Assembly (NCBI RefSeq): GCF_024347195.1
Contig: NZ_AP025281.1
Location: 930,001-994,000, forward strand
Source of the DNA: Aliamphritea hakodatensis
GTDB lineage: Bacteria; Pseudomonadota; Gammaproteobacteria; Pseudomonadales; Balneatricaceae
Direction of reading: 5' to 3'
Length of the DNA: 64,000 bases
The translations under genes and the position numbers were made by a program. Positions 1 to 8,810 of this stretch are shown here, piece after piece. The notes under the pieces were generated by a model. It saw only the letters and a program-made list of their open reading frames with translations, had not been told where the DNA came from and searched no databases. Positions within the stretch are counted from its first letter, which is position 1, and each line of letters starts with the position of its first letter.

Positions 1-609
1 CTCCCGGTATATCACATTGCCCTGCAGGGTTGCGGTATTGGTGGTTTCGTACAGGGTAGCTTCGTCACTGCTGATGGTGCGGTTGCCCTGACGGACACGT
101 ATATCACCCCGCATGGTGGATGTCTGGCCAATCTGAGTCAGGGACTGATCGGCATTGATGATGATTTCTTCTTCTTTACCTGCTTCTGCTACAGGATACT
201 CAGGTTCAACATAGCGGCCGCACTGGCCGCCTTCACCCGGTTGCCAGTCCAGTTGCCGGGCTGCCAGGTCTGCTGCAGGGGCGTTCAGCACCGCTGCCTG
301 AGATGCTTGCTGTTGCTTGTCTTCTGTGCGGATGGCCGCCGGTGCAACGGCCGGTGCTGACGCTGCCGGTGAAACATTGACTGATTCAGGTTGAGACACC
401 GCTTCAGGTGTGTTCAGTGGCTGGGTCGGAACATTAGCAGGGTCAGAAAAAGCCGGTTCTGCCGGTGTATCGCTGCCGGCACATTGCCAGCTGCCGTCGG
501 CCTGGGTCTGGCATTGCCATAAATCGGCGGGTGCGGCATATAACGAAGGCGACATAGCGGCAGCGACCGCTAAGGTAAGTAAATATGAAGATTGTCTTTT
601 AAAGGGCAT
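1..609 (-). CDS. lptD: LPS-assembly outer-membrane protein LptD, 5' part
   Basis: This is the N-terminal 203 codons of a gene that runs off the left edge. It begins with a basic, hydrophobic signal peptide ending in a YAA-A type cleavage site. A low-complexity Ala/Pro/Gln linker follows, and then the start of an OstA/LptA-like domain (GDIRVRQGNRTISSDEATLY near residues 170-190). LptD is the beta-barrel that inserts lipopolysaccharide into the outer leaflet with LptE; only its periplasmic part is visible here. The call is supported by the divergent amgK-murU-djlA genes, an order known from Pseudomonas. The ATG at 609 is the first in-frame start before the signal peptide; its ribosome-binding site is weak. 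Confidence 0.85.
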   Translation of the reverse strand, partial: MPFKRQSSYLLTLAVAAAMSPSLYAAPADLWQCQTQADGSWQCAGSDTPAEPAFSDPANVPTQPLNTPEAVSQPESVNVSPAASAPAVAPAAIRTEDKQQQASQAAVLNAPAADLAARQLDWQPGEGGQCGRYVEPEYPVAEAGKEEEIIINADQSLTQIGQTSTMRGDIRVRQGNRTISSDEATLYETTNTATLQGNVIYRE

Positions 610-743
610 CCGGCCTATCCATTCTACAGCGGAAAAATGTGCTTCGATTTTGTTTATCGCCAAACCGTTATTTCGAGTAATATACGCACTAAAGCGCTGA
701 ATGATAAAACATTCCGGCGCATCTATGCTAGAGGATTAAAATT

Positions 744-1793
744 ATGGGTCAACGATTGGCCGGGTTGCGTGCCTGGGTGGTCGACATTTGTGCGGCATCG
801 GGAATTGATCTGGCGTCAGACTGGCAGTGCCAGCCGGTGTCGGGCGATGCGAGCTTTCGGCGTTACTTTCGGCTGATCAGTGGTCAGCAAAGCTGGATTC
901 TGATGGATGCTCCGCCGGAAAAAGAAGCCAGCCTGCCCTTTGTTAAGATTGCCGACAGCTGGTACAGCCAGGGTATAAAGGTTCCACAGGTCATTGCCGC
1001 TGATTTATCGCTTGGATATATGCTGTTAAGTGATCTGGGGGATGAGCAATATCTGCCACACCTGAATGATAGCTCTGCTGATGACTTATATACCCGCGCA
1101 CTGGATGAGTTGCTGCTGATCCAGAAAGCGACCGACGTTGCCGGCTTCCCGCTGCCTGAATATGACGAAGCCTTGTTGCAGCGGGAAATGGCCCTGTTCC
1201 ATGACTGGTTTCTGCAGGACTTGCTGGGGCTGACAATCAAGCCGGGTGTGGAACATCTCTGGCAAGAAGTCTGTGCGCAGCTGGTGAACAGTGCCCGGGC
1301 ACAGCCGCAGGTTGCCGTGCACCGGGATTACCATAGCCGGAATCTGATGGTATGCGGTGACTCGCTGGGTGTGATTGATTTTCAGGACGCCGTTATTGGC
1401 CCGGTGACCTATGATCTGGTGTCATTGCTGCGGGACTGTTATATCGCCTGGCCGGATATCAAGGTTTATGGCTGGGTGGATCAGTACGGAGCTCAGCTGG
1501 AAGCTGAAGGTGTACTGGAAAGCTTCGACCGTACCGAATTCTATTACTGGTTTGATCTGATGGGGGTGCAGCGTCACCTTAAAGCCAGCGGTATTTTTGC
1601 CCGGCTGAAACTGCGTGACGGTAAAGACGGCTATCTGGCGGATATTCCCCGAACCCTGCATTACATCATCCGGGTCTGTTCGCGGTATCAGGACCTGTTG
1701 ACGTTTGCTGCCTGGCTCAACGAAGTGGTGGTCCCGGCAATGTATGCCTCTGAGCACTTCGATACAGCACTGCTGGATAAGTGGTTTAAATGA
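744..1793 (+). CDS. amgK: Cell-wall recycling sugar kinase AmgK (MurNAc/GlcNAc anomeric kinase)
   Basis: This 349-aa cytoplasmic protein belongs to the aminoglycoside phosphotransferase fold. The Brenner-type catalytic motif is HRDYHSRN at residues 193-200, and the metal-binding motif is IDFQDA at 211-216. AmgK phosphorylates the anomeric carbon of MurNAc and GlcNAc recovered from peptidoglycan, giving the substrate for MurU, which is the next gene and overlaps this one by 4 bp. The pair forms the recycling route that bypasses de novo UDP-MurNAc synthesis and underlies intrinsic fosfomycin tolerance in pseudomonads. The ATG at 744 has AGAGGA just upstream. The neighbours lptD, murU and djlA make the assignment strong. 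Confidence 0.88.
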   Translation: MGQRLAGLRAWVVDICAASGIDLASDWQCQPVSGDASFRRYFRLISGQQSWILMDAPPEKEASLPFVKIADSWYSQGIKVPQVIAADLSLGYMLLSDLGDEQYLPHLNDSSADDLYTRALDELLLIQKATDVAGFPLPEYDEALLQREMALFHDWFLQDLLGLTIKPGVEHLWQEVCAQLVNSARAQPQVAVHRDYHSRNLMVCGDSLGVIDFQDAVIGPVTYDLVSLLRDCYIAWPDIKVYGWVDQYGAQLEAEGVLESFDRTEFYYWFDLMGVQRHLKASGIFARLKLRDGKDGYLADIPRTLHYIIRVCSRYQDLLTFAAWLNEVVVPAMYASEHFDTALLDKWFK

Positions 1794-2494
1794 TGCGCGG
1801 GATGATTCTGGCGGCAGGGCTGGGTACCCGGATGCGTCCGCTGACACTGACGACGCCCAAGCCGCTGATCAAAGTAGCCGGTAAAGCGCTGATTGAATAT
1901 CATATTGAGCGTCTGGTGGCGGGCGGGATCACTGAGCTGGTGATCAACCATGCCTGGCTGGGTGAACAGCTGGAACGCGCGCTGGGTAACGGTGAACCTT
2001 ATGGTGCCGGGATAGTCTACTCGCCGGAGTCTGACGCACTGGAAACCGGTGGTGGTATTTTTCAGGCTTTGCCGCTGGTGTCGCCACAAGAGGAACCGTT
2101 TGCGGTCATCAACGGTGATGTCTTTACGGATTATCCGACGAAGTCACTGCTGGCGGCGCAGGCCCGTCTGGATGCCAGCGGTGCGCTGGCGCATCTGGTG
2201 ATGGTGAATAACCCTGAGCACAATCCTGACGGCGATTTTATACTGACGGGAGGTAATGTTAGCGAAGGGGATGGGGAACGGTTAACGTTCAGCGGTATCA
2301 GTATTTTATCCCCACGCTTATTCGTCGGTTGTCAGTCGGGTAAGTTTGCGCTGGCACCGTTACTGCGTGAAGCAATGGCTAAAGGTCTGGTGAGCGGCGA
2401 ACACTATGCCGGTTACTGGCGGGATATAGGCACAATTGAGCGGTTGCAGGCGGTTGAAAAAGATTTAACAGGCAATCATATAACTGCTGAGTAA
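1790..2494 (+). CDS. murU: N-acetylmuramate alpha-1-phosphate uridylyltransferase MurU
   Basis: This 234-aa nucleotidyltransferase has the sugar-nucleotide signature AAGLGTRMRPLT at residues 7-18 followed by PKPL, the usual UTP and sugar-phosphate site. A VINGDVFTDY segment holds the metal-binding Asp. The length is typical of MurU rather than of the longer RmlA or GalU families. It converts MurNAc-1-P to UDP-MurNAc and so completes the salvage step begun by AmgK. Its start codon overlaps the amgK stop (ATGA), so the two are translationally coupled. Confidence 0.88.
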   Translation: MMRGMILAAGLGTRMRPLTLTTPKPLIKVAGKALIEYHIERLVAGGITELVINHAWLGEQLERALGNGEPYGAGIVYSPESDALETGGGIFQALPLVSPQEEPFAVINGDVFTDYPTKSLLAAQARLDASGALAHLVMVNNPEHNPDGDFILTGGNVSEGDGERLTFSGISILSPRLFVGCQSGKFALAPLLREAMAKGLVSGEHYAGYWRDIGTIERLQAVEKDLTGNHITAE

Positions 2495-2552
2495 CTTTTT
2501 GCGTCCCTGGTTTAGGGGCGTGACGACATCTATTTAATTTGGGAAGTAGCGA

Positions 2553-3395
2553 ATGGCATTCGATGCACAGCGTTCCGGTGAAAACTTCGGACAAATGATC
2601 CGAAACAACAGTACGGCTCTGGTGATTGGCGGGCTGATTGGTCTGATGTCCGGTGGTTTGTTCGGGCTGTTGCTGGGCGGTGCGATCGGTGTTGCCCTCT
2701 CCAAGGGGCTGAAGAATCTGCTGGGCAATGCACTGAATCCTCAGGATGCTTTTTTTAAAGCCACTTTTTCTGTGATGGGAAAGCTGGCGAAAGCCGATGG
2801 CCGGGTGAGCCAGGAAGAAATTCAGTACGCCCGTGATGTGATGAACCGTATGGGGCTGAGCAGCGAGCGGCAAAAGCAGGCGATTGAGCTGTTTACCCGG
2901 GGTAAAGATGAACACTTCGATATTGCTGATGTATTACGGCCATTAAGTGCGCTGATACGTTACCGGGTGCCGCTGAAACTGATGTTTGTCGAGATTCAGC
3001 TGCAGGCCGCGATGGCGGATGGGCAGGTAAGTGAAGCGGAGCTGGCAATTATCCGCGAGGTCTGTGCCCTGTTGCATATGTCGCAGGCGGAAATGGCCGC
3101 GCTAATGGCCAGAATGCAGTCTCAGTTTTCATATCAGCAACACAGTTATCAGTCCCATCAGCATGGCTCAGTGTCTCAGGCGACTCTGCTGAAAGAAGCG
3201 TATGGCGTGCTGGGGGTGTCAGAAGATGTCAGTGATGCGGAGCTGAAGAAAGCCTACCGCCGCCTGATGAGTCAGCATCATCCCGATAAGCTGGTGGCGA
3301 AAGGGCTGCCGGAAGAAATGATGCAACTGGCCAAGGAAAAGACCCAGGAAATTCAGTCCGCCTATGACCGTATCCGTCAGGCCCGGAAAAACTGA
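2553..3395 (+). CDS. djlA: Membrane-anchored DnaJ-type co-chaperone DjlA
   Basis: This 280-aa protein has a glycine-rich transmembrane segment at about residues 23-52, a central TerB-like helical domain at about 65-190, and a C-terminal J domain with the HPD tripeptide (in SQHHPDKL, about residue 244). This is the architecture of DjlA, an inner-membrane DnaK partner with its J domain in the cytoplasm. A His/Gln/Ser-rich linker (about 192-206) joins TerB and J. The start at 2553 is preceded by GGGAAG. It lies 58 bp after murU, probably in the same transcript, and converges with the next gene with almost no gap. Confidence 0.87.
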   Translation: MAFDAQRSGENFGQMIRNNSTALVIGGLIGLMSGGLFGLLLGGAIGVALSKGLKNLLGNALNPQDAFFKATFSVMGKLAKADGRVSQEEIQYARDVMNRMGLSSERQKQAIELFTRGKDEHFDIADVLRPLSALIRYRVPLKLMFVEIQLQAAMADGQVSEAELAIIREVCALLHMSQAEMAALMARMQSQFSYQQHSYQSHQHGSVSQATLLKEAYGVLGVSEDVSDAELKKAYRRLMSQHHPDKLVAKGLPEEMMQLAKEKTQEIQSAYDRIRQARKN

Positions 3396-3396
3396 A

Positions 3397-4611
3397 TCAG
3401 CCCCCGGGCATCAGCTGCATGGCTTTTTCCGTTTCCAGCCGGCCTTTGGTGGTTCTGGCAAAATCCGCGTCGATGATGTTAGTTTTCAGGATGCCGCGGA
3501 CTTTTTTCGCCAGCCATTGCTGTTCACGTTTGCTGTCATCCGGGCGCTGATTAATTTTTATCTGACGGTAGTCCGGCAGTTTACTGCGCATACTCAGGCG
3601 CAGCCTGTGTCTGGCCTGTGCTTTACTGAACTCGCTGTTTTCAAAATACAGATCAAGAACCGTCTCGCTGTCCAGCAGGGGGATCAGTTCGCTTAGCTGT
3701 GGGGCCGACGGGTCGTCAGGCTGACGCGGGTCGATCATCAGCAGGCGGATGTTTTGCTCGTCCTGCGCCTGGGCGATATAGGCTGCTGCCCACACTGCGC
3801 CGGTGCCAATACCTATTATAATCTGCCGGTTCTGTTCCCGGTCAGTTAACTGTGTACTGGCGGCAATGGCAATTCTGGTGAGCTGGTCAATATAAGGCTC
3901 TTTGGGAGGGCTCTCTTCTTTGGCCATGCTGTTTGTCATGGTATCGCCTGACATGGCGGATTCTGTCATCGCCGCTTCAGTGGCTGCAGCTTCTGCCAGT
4001 CCGGTGTCATCTGCGGAGCCGGTTTCGGTGCCATCACCGGAACCTGACGGTACCGAAGCTTGCATCATTCGCTCCGGAACAGGCGCCGGGTTCGGGTCGG
4101 GTAACGCCACCGATAAGGTTGCCCAGCCCTGATCGCTCAGGGTCAGCCGTAGCGGTCGGATGATGTCCGGCCAGTCCGGGGTAGCCATGCTGCCGTGAAA
4201 CAGGATGATCCCGCCATAGGATTCGGTAATGCCGCTGGGCATGAACAGGCTCAGTTGGGTTTCTTTGTCAGTTTTCAGCCAGATAATTTCAGTTTCCGGA
4301 GACTGTTCCTGTGCCAGCGCGGCAGCCCGTTGGGCGGCCGGGTTAGGAATACTGCGGGGGACGCGCTTTGTTTCACCTGCTTCGGACATGCTGTCACCCT
4401 GCTGGGTGTCAGACATTTCTGTCATGCCGGCGGCGCCATTATTTTCTTCAGCCTGTGCCGTAAAGGGGATAAACGCACAGTATGACAGCAGCGAACCGCA
4501 TATAAGTTGCCGGAGTCCGGTAGGCCAGCGGTGTGTTAAAGAGTTTTCAGTTGTCTGCACAGGCTGCTTTCGTGTTGTGTTTAGATGTTCCGACAGTACA
4601 ATAGGCGCCAT
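3397..4611 (-). CDS. DUF3530-type secreted protein with alpha/beta-hydrolase-like layout
   Basis: The product is an exported protein of about 404 aa. A basic stretch and hydrophobic segment ending in FTAQA lie about 30-60 residues in. The mature part includes ILFHGSMATPDWP and later IIIGIGTGAVWAAAY, which look like an alpha/beta-hydrolase oxyanion loop and a degenerate nucleophile elbow with Gly-Thr-Gly in place of G-x-S-x-G. This fits DUF3530. A Met/Glu/Ala/Thr-rich low-complexity insert sits in the middle. The frame opens at 4638, which would overlap the divergent rpe start. I prefer the ATG at 4611, and an even later start closer to the signal peptide is possible. Function is unknown. Confidence 0.6.
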   Translation of the reverse strand: MAPIVLSEHLNTTRKQPVQTTENSLTHRWPTGLRQLICGSLLSYCAFIPFTAQAEENNGAAGMTEMSDTQQGDSMSEAGETKRVPRSIPNPAAQRAAALAQEQSPETEIIWLKTDKETQLSLFMPSGITESYGGIILFHGSMATPDWPDIIRPLRLTLSDQGWATLSVALPDPNPAPVPERMMQASVPSGSGDGTETGSADDTGLAEAAATEAAMTESAMSGDTMTNSMAKEESPPKEPYIDQLTRIAIAASTQLTDREQNRQIIIGIGTGAVWAAAYIAQAQDEQNIRLLMIDPRQPDDPSAPQLSELIPLLDSETVLDLYFENSEFSKAQARHRLRLSMRSKLPDYRQIKINQRPDDSKREQQWLAKKVRGILKTNIIDADFARTTKGRLETEKAMQLMPGG

Positions 4612-4636
4612 TATTATTTCAAGAGTTGCGACTGCC

Positions 4637-5305
4637 ATGGCCGATTTTAAGATTGCTCCTTCTATATTATCAGCAGATTTTGCCCGCCTGGGCGAAGAAG
4701 TTGAAAATGTACTCGCTGCGGGTGCGGATTACGTACATTTTGATGTGATGGACAATCACTATGTTCCAAACCTGACAATTGGCCCTATGGTATGTAAGGC
4801 GCTGCGTGATTATGGCATTACCGCCCCGGTTGACGTGCATCTGATGGTACGTCCTGTGGACCGTCTGATCGGAGATTTCATCGATGCCGGTGCCAGCATC
4901 ATTACTTTCCATCCGGAAGGTTCTGATCACATCGACCGTTCGCTGCAGATGATCCGTGATGGTGGTTGTAAATCCGGTCTGGTATTCAACCCGGCAACTC
5001 CGCTGCACTACCTTGATCATGTGATGGATAAGGTGGATATGATCCTGCTGATGTCTGTTAACCCGGGTTTTGGCGGTCAGAAATTCATCCCTTCGACGTT
5101 GGATAAGCTGCGTCAGGTACGCGAGCGTATTGATGCCAGTGGCTATGACATCCGTCTGGAAGTGGACGGCGGCGTGGGCATTGGTAATATCCGTGAAATT
5201 GCCCAGGCTGGTGCGGATACCTTTGTGGCCGGTTCTGCCATTTTTAATACGGATGACTATCAGGCAACGATCACCAAAATGCGTGAAGAACTGGCGCAGG
5301 CATAA
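4637..5305 (+). CDS. rpe: Ribulose-phosphate 3-epimerase
   Basis: This 222-aa TIM-barrel enzyme interconverts ribulose-5-phosphate and xylulose-5-phosphate in the pentose phosphate pathway. The opening IAPSILSADFARLGEE, the VHFDVMDNHYVPN metal and catalytic segment, DVHLMV, MSVNPGFGGQKFIP and EVDGGV are all signatures of the family, and the length is standard. The frame extends far upstream, but homology begins at the ATG at 4637. An AAGAG sequence about 11 bases before it can serve as the ribosome-binding site. It is followed after 5 bp by gph, the usual proteobacterial pair. Confidence 0.95.
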   Translation: MADFKIAPSILSADFARLGEEVENVLAAGADYVHFDVMDNHYVPNLTIGPMVCKALRDYGITAPVDVHLMVRPVDRLIGDFIDAGASIITFHPEGSDHIDRSLQMIRDGGCKSGLVFNPATPLHYLDHVMDKVDMILLMSVNPGFGGQKFIPSTLDKLRQVRERIDASGYDIRLEVDGGVGIGNIREIAQAGADTFVAGSAIFNTDDYQATITKMREELAQA

Positions 5306-5310
5306 CGGCG

Positions 5311-5994
5311 GTGATGAAATCCCTGTTTGCCGGGCAGTTACCGGCGCTGGTGCTGTTTGATTTTGATGGCACCCTGATAGATTGCCTGCCGGATCTGGCA
5401 GCAGGGATTGACCGGATGCTGGCGGATCTGGACCGGCCTCCGGCCGGCGAAGACAAAGTCAGCTGCTGGATCGGTAACGGAGCAGCGGTACTGGTTCGCC
5501 GGGCATTGCTGGACCGTTACGATATTTTTGACAGTGAGCCGGATGCCCTGGCAGAGCAGGCGCTGGAACTGTTTCTTCAGCACTATGGTGACGTGAGCGG
5601 CCAGCAAAGCCGTTTATACCCCGGGGTGGGAGCTTGCCTTGAAGCGCTGGCCAGCCTGAATATCCCGATGGGGCTGGTGACCAATAAACCCCTGCCTTTT
5701 ACAGAACATCTGCTGCAGCAGTTCGGCCTGACACAGTATTTTGAACTGGTGCTCGGTGGCGACTGTTTAGCGGAAAAGAAACCGCATCCCTTACCTTTGC
5801 TGCATGCGATGAAGGTGCTGAATGCATCGCCATCACAAACTCTGATGGTGGGTGATTCAGCGAACGATATACTGGCAGCCAAAGCGGCAGAGTGTCCGGT
5901 GGTCGCTGTTAGCTATGGTTTTAACCATGGCAAGTCTGTTGCTGAATATCAGCCGGATCTGATTCTCGACAGCCTGGCTGATTTAGCCGGCTGA
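5311..5994 (+). CDS. gph: Phosphoglycolate phosphatase (HAD superfamily)
   Basis: This 227-aa haloacid dehalogenase-family phosphatase has motif I DFDGTLID (nucleophile Asp near residue 18), motif II VTNK, and motif III/IV MVGDSANDILAA. The helical cap of Gph-type enzymes lies between motifs I and II. It removes 2-phosphoglycolate formed during DNA 3'-end repair. The start is either the GTG at 5311 or the ATG at 5314. Placement directly after rpe supports Gph rather than a generic HAD hydrolase. Confidence 0.88.
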   Translation: MMKSLFAGQLPALVLFDFDGTLIDCLPDLAAGIDRMLADLDRPPAGEDKVSCWIGNGAAVLVRRALLDRYDIFDSEPDALAEQALELFLQHYGDVSGQQSRLYPGVGACLEALASLNIPMGLVTNKPLPFTEHLLQQFGLTQYFELVLGGDCLAEKKPHPLPLLHAMKVLNASPSQTLMVGDSANDILAAKAAECPVVAVSYGFNHGKSVAEYQPDLILDSLADLAG

Positions 5995-6047
5995 TCCATT
6001 CTTTACCGTTCAGTGGTCTGCAGATCCTTTCTTCGGAGCTTATTTGT

Positions 6048-7049
6048 ATGCAGTTTAATGCGATTCCTACCAATGTAATTACCGGTTTTCTGGGGGTAGG
6101 CAAAACCACCGCCATACAGCACCTGCTGGCAAACAAGCCGGATAATGAGCGCTGGGCCGTACTGGTTAATGAGTTCGGTGAAGTCGGCATCGATGCCAGC
6201 ATGATGGGGGAGGACGCCGAAGACGGCATATTTATGCGGGAAGTGCCGGGCGGCTGCATGTGCTGTACCGCAGGTTTACCTATGCAGATGGCGCTTAACC
6301 AACTGATTCAGCGGGCAAAACCTGACCGTTTGCTGATCGAGCCTACCGGCCTTGGGCATCCCGAGGAAGTGCTCGCCAGCCTGCGAAGTGCTGAATACAG
6401 TGATGTGATTCAGTTGCAGGCAACCCTTACCCTTGTGGATGCCCGCAAGCTGTCTGACCCGGACTATACCGCGGATGAAACCTATCAGCAGCAGATCCGG
6501 GTTGCAGACTGCATCATTGCCCATAAAAGTGATTTATATGAAGCAGATGAACTGCAACAGTTAAATACCTATCTGGCGCAGCAACAGATTACTGAGAGGC
6601 CGGTTTATCCGGTAGCGCATGGCCGGTTACAGCGGCAATGGCTGAATGCTCCCTGCCACTGGCAACCGCAGCCTGAAACTAAAGCTCAGCATTCTCATGG
6701 TCACGGTCATGGCGATGTGTTTGCTGCTACACCGGATATGCCGGCAGAAGGCTATCTGCGTAAAGATAATAAAGGTGACGGTTATTTCAGCAGCGGCTGG
6801 ATTTTTCAGCCGGATTTTGAATTCGACTTTATCACGCTGGAGTCCATTCTGATGGGCATAGAAGCTGAACGGGTCAAAGGCGTGTTTATCACCGATGAAG
6901 GGATCTTTGCCTTTAACATCGTTGACGGACTGATGAGCAGTACCGCACTGGATGAGGTGTATGACAGCCGTATTGAAGTGATCGGCCGGAATCCTTCCGC
7001 ATGGCAGACCCTGGAGTCTGACTTGCTGGCTGCCAGCCAGCGACTGTAG
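6048..7049 (+). CDS. COG0523 (CobW/YjiA/ZigA-type) metal-handling G3E GTPase
   Basis: This 333-aa cytoplasmic GTPase has a Walker A motif GFLGVGKTT at residues 13-21, the metal-binding CxCC motif at 70-73 (GGCMCCTAG), and SKD-type base recognition (AHKSDLY). A histidine-rich stretch HSHGHGHGD at about 207-215 separates it from the CobW C-terminal domain. These proteins bind zinc or cobalt and are thought to deliver metal to client enzymes. The His-rich loop points to zinc. No Zur box or metal-enzyme neighbour is visible, so the client is unknown. There is a 53-bp gap from gph and it converges with the next gene. Confidence 0.82.
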   Translation: MQFNAIPTNVITGFLGVGKTTAIQHLLANKPDNERWAVLVNEFGEVGIDASMMGEDAEDGIFMREVPGGCMCCTAGLPMQMALNQLIQRAKPDRLLIEPTGLGHPEEVLASLRSAEYSDVIQLQATLTLVDARKLSDPDYTADETYQQQIRVADCIIAHKSDLYEADELQQLNTYLAQQQITERPVYPVAHGRLQRQWLNAPCHWQPQPETKAQHSHGHGHGDVFAATPDMPAEGYLRKDNKGDGYFSSGWIFQPDFEFDFITLESILMGIEAERVKGVFITDEGIFAFNIVDGLMSSTALDEVYDSRIEVIGRNPSAWQTLESDLLAASQRL

Positions 7050-7062
7050 TCGGATAAGCGCC

Positions 7063-8166
7063 TTACTCTGTTACCGTCCAGGAAATATCCAGCTCGCTCA
7101 GGGCGTTCAGGTATTCATCCAGGCTGATCAGTCCGATACAGGCCTGAGCGCCGCGCTGTGTTAATCCGCCTGTCAGTAACTTTCGGGTCAGTAAAATGGC
7201 GGGCATACAGGGAATAAAAGGGCCATCGCCGGACCGGGCCGTCAGTTCAAAACAGATTTGCCTGGCATCACCGTTATGATCAGTACCGCTCAGTTGCATA
7301 TGAAAGCCGCTGTTGGCGGTGCCCAGCCAGTCAAACAGAAATGACAGCCGCAGTAAGAGCGGTGCTGAACCGCTCAGGTTTCTGATCAGACCGCCCCGCA
7401 CGCCCCAGGAAAGCAGCCAGAGAGCAATGTGAATCAGCGGGATTTCCAGGCCGGCATAAAAGCGTATGTTTCTGAGGCCGGGATAACGCTCCGGAAATAA
7501 CGTCAGGTCGGGAATGTCGCAGTTACCCAGTAACCGCCAGCCCAGTTGTGGGTATTTTCTGATTCTGAGTCCCTGCCAGCCAAAAATTGTATCTGGCTTG
7601 CCCGCGGTGAGTGTCTTCACCGGTTGGCCGGTATAGCCCAGAATGGCGGCTGTGGTTGCCAGTCCCCGGGTGGTTTTCTGAGCAGTGGTAATGCCGTAGT
7701 CGAGACTCTCCAGATGGCTGAATTCAGGTAAGTATTTATCGACGATTGCTGATGTTAACCCGGGCACTGAACTGGCCCCGCTGACAACCAGTACATCATT
7801 TTCCCGGGCAGCGCTGTTCAGGGTGGCGATACTGCTGACAAATTCCCGGCCATCGGCCAGATCGATATAATGCGCGCCGCAGTCAATGCAGGCCTGAGCG
7901 ACGTCGTAGCCCTGTTTTTGGAAAGGCCCTGATGTGTGTATGACAATGTCCGGTTTAAGGTGCATTAGGTGCTTTTGTAACGGTTCACGGATATCTAACC
8001 GGTAACTCTGCATGGGAACGTCGTTCGGTAATTCCCTGATCAGCGCTTCTGCTTTTTCTGCCGAGCGGCCGGCAATGGTTAGCTGAATCCCGGTTTCTTT
8101 GGCAATTGTCTGACTGATAAAGCGGCCAAAGTTGCCGTAACCGCCGATGATAAGTATATGTTTCAT
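7063..8166 (-). CDS. Saccharopine-dehydrogenase-like NAD(P)-binding oxidoreductase
   Basis: This 367-aa protein opens with a Rossmann nucleotide-binding fingerprint (IIGGYGNFGRFI, residues 6-17) and continues with SGPFQKQGYDVAQACIDCGAHY. Both are typical of the saccharopine dehydrogenase/reductase superfamily, in a form also seen in lipid-linked, membrane-associated members. The substrate cannot be read from sequence. It is the last gene of a three-gene set in which each start overlaps the preceding stop (ATGA), with DUF4166 and DUF2269 proteins. The three probably act on one substrate, likely at or near the membrane. Confidence 0.7.
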   Translation of the reverse strand: MKHILIIGGYGNFGRFISQTIAKETGIQLTIAGRSAEKAEALIRELPNDVPMQSYRLDIREPLQKHLMHLKPDIVIHTSGPFQKQGYDVAQACIDCGAHYIDLADGREFVSSIATLNSAARENDVLVVSGASSVPGLTSAIVDKYLPEFSHLESLDYGITTAQKTTRGLATTAAILGYTGQPVKTLTAGKPDTIFGWQGLRIRKYPQLGWRLLGNCDIPDLTLFPERYPGLRNIRFYAGLEIPLIHIALWLLSWGVRGGLIRNLSGSAPLLLRLSFLFDWLGTANSGFHMQLSGTDHNGDARQICFELTARSGDGPFIPCMPAILLTRKLLTGGLTQRGAQACIGLISLDEYLNALSELDISWTVTE

Positions 8167-8810
8167 AAGTTCACTGATCCTTTTATGCCGGCAGTGTCAG
8201 GTAACTGGCTGATCATGAACTCACCTTCGTACTGGTAGAGTTTTCCCCACCAGGGGTGGGATATATGCATACACATTGCAAACCGGTTTTCATCCAGCGC
8301 CCATTCTTCCGCATACCCTTTACCGATCAGCCAGGTCACAGGTAAAGGAATTCTGAGCTTTCCCAGACAGACTGCGTAGCCATGGTGCTTCAGTTTTACC
8401 TTCCGGTTTTCCCACGAGTAACGCAAAAGCCAGCCTATATGGCCGGACATTCTTTCGATCATCAGGTTGTCTTTAATGGGTTCCATTGCAGAGACAAACC
8501 GGTACTGAGGGCGGTTCTTAAATCGGAAAGTACGCTCAAACCGGAAGTGGTTGTTATGTGCTGAGCTGTAAAAGTCGACGGTGATCGGCACATGCGTTTC
8601 ACTGTGAGGCGGGATGCCTTTAAGCCGCCAGAGCAGCCCGGCGATCAGTTTTAATGGCCGCGCGCACCAGACATTAATGGTACCTGTTACCCGGGTATGA
8701 TCATTGGAGTAGGGTCTGTTGAGGTAATGTTTATGCATCACCGCCGGAAGCTGAGGCCATTGTTCAGCAAAAATATGACTGAACACCGGTTGGCTGTTAT
8801 CGGTATTCAT
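8163..8810 (-). CDS. DUF4166 family protein
   Basis: The product is about 215 aa. It carries the features I associate with DUF4166: HYLNRPYSNDHTRVTG near the start, a central FRFERTFRF stretch, and an aromatic C-terminal half. No signal peptide or catalytic motif can be pointed to. The frame is open up to 8882, but the ATG at 8810 overlaps the upstream gene's stop as ATGA, matching the coupling at its own 3' end. DUF4166 is often fused or adjacent to saccharopine-dehydrogenase-like domains, as here. Confidence 0.65.
   Translation of the reverse strand: MNTDNSQPVFSHIFAEQWPQLPAVMHKHYLNRPYSNDHTRVTGTINVWCARPLKLIAGLLWRLKGIPPHSETHVPITVDFYSSAHNNHFRFERTFRFKNRPQYRFVSAMEPIKDNLMIERMSGHIGWLLRYSWENRKVKLKHHGYAVCLGKLRIPLPVTWLIGKGYAEEWALDENRFAMCMHISHPWWGKLYQYEGEFMISQLPDTAGIKGSVNL

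Noticed and set aside
4229..4636. N-terminal extension of rpe in the same frame
   Set aside because: It would give a 358-aa protein; family similarity begins at 4637 and the upstream part is antisense to the DUF3530 gene.
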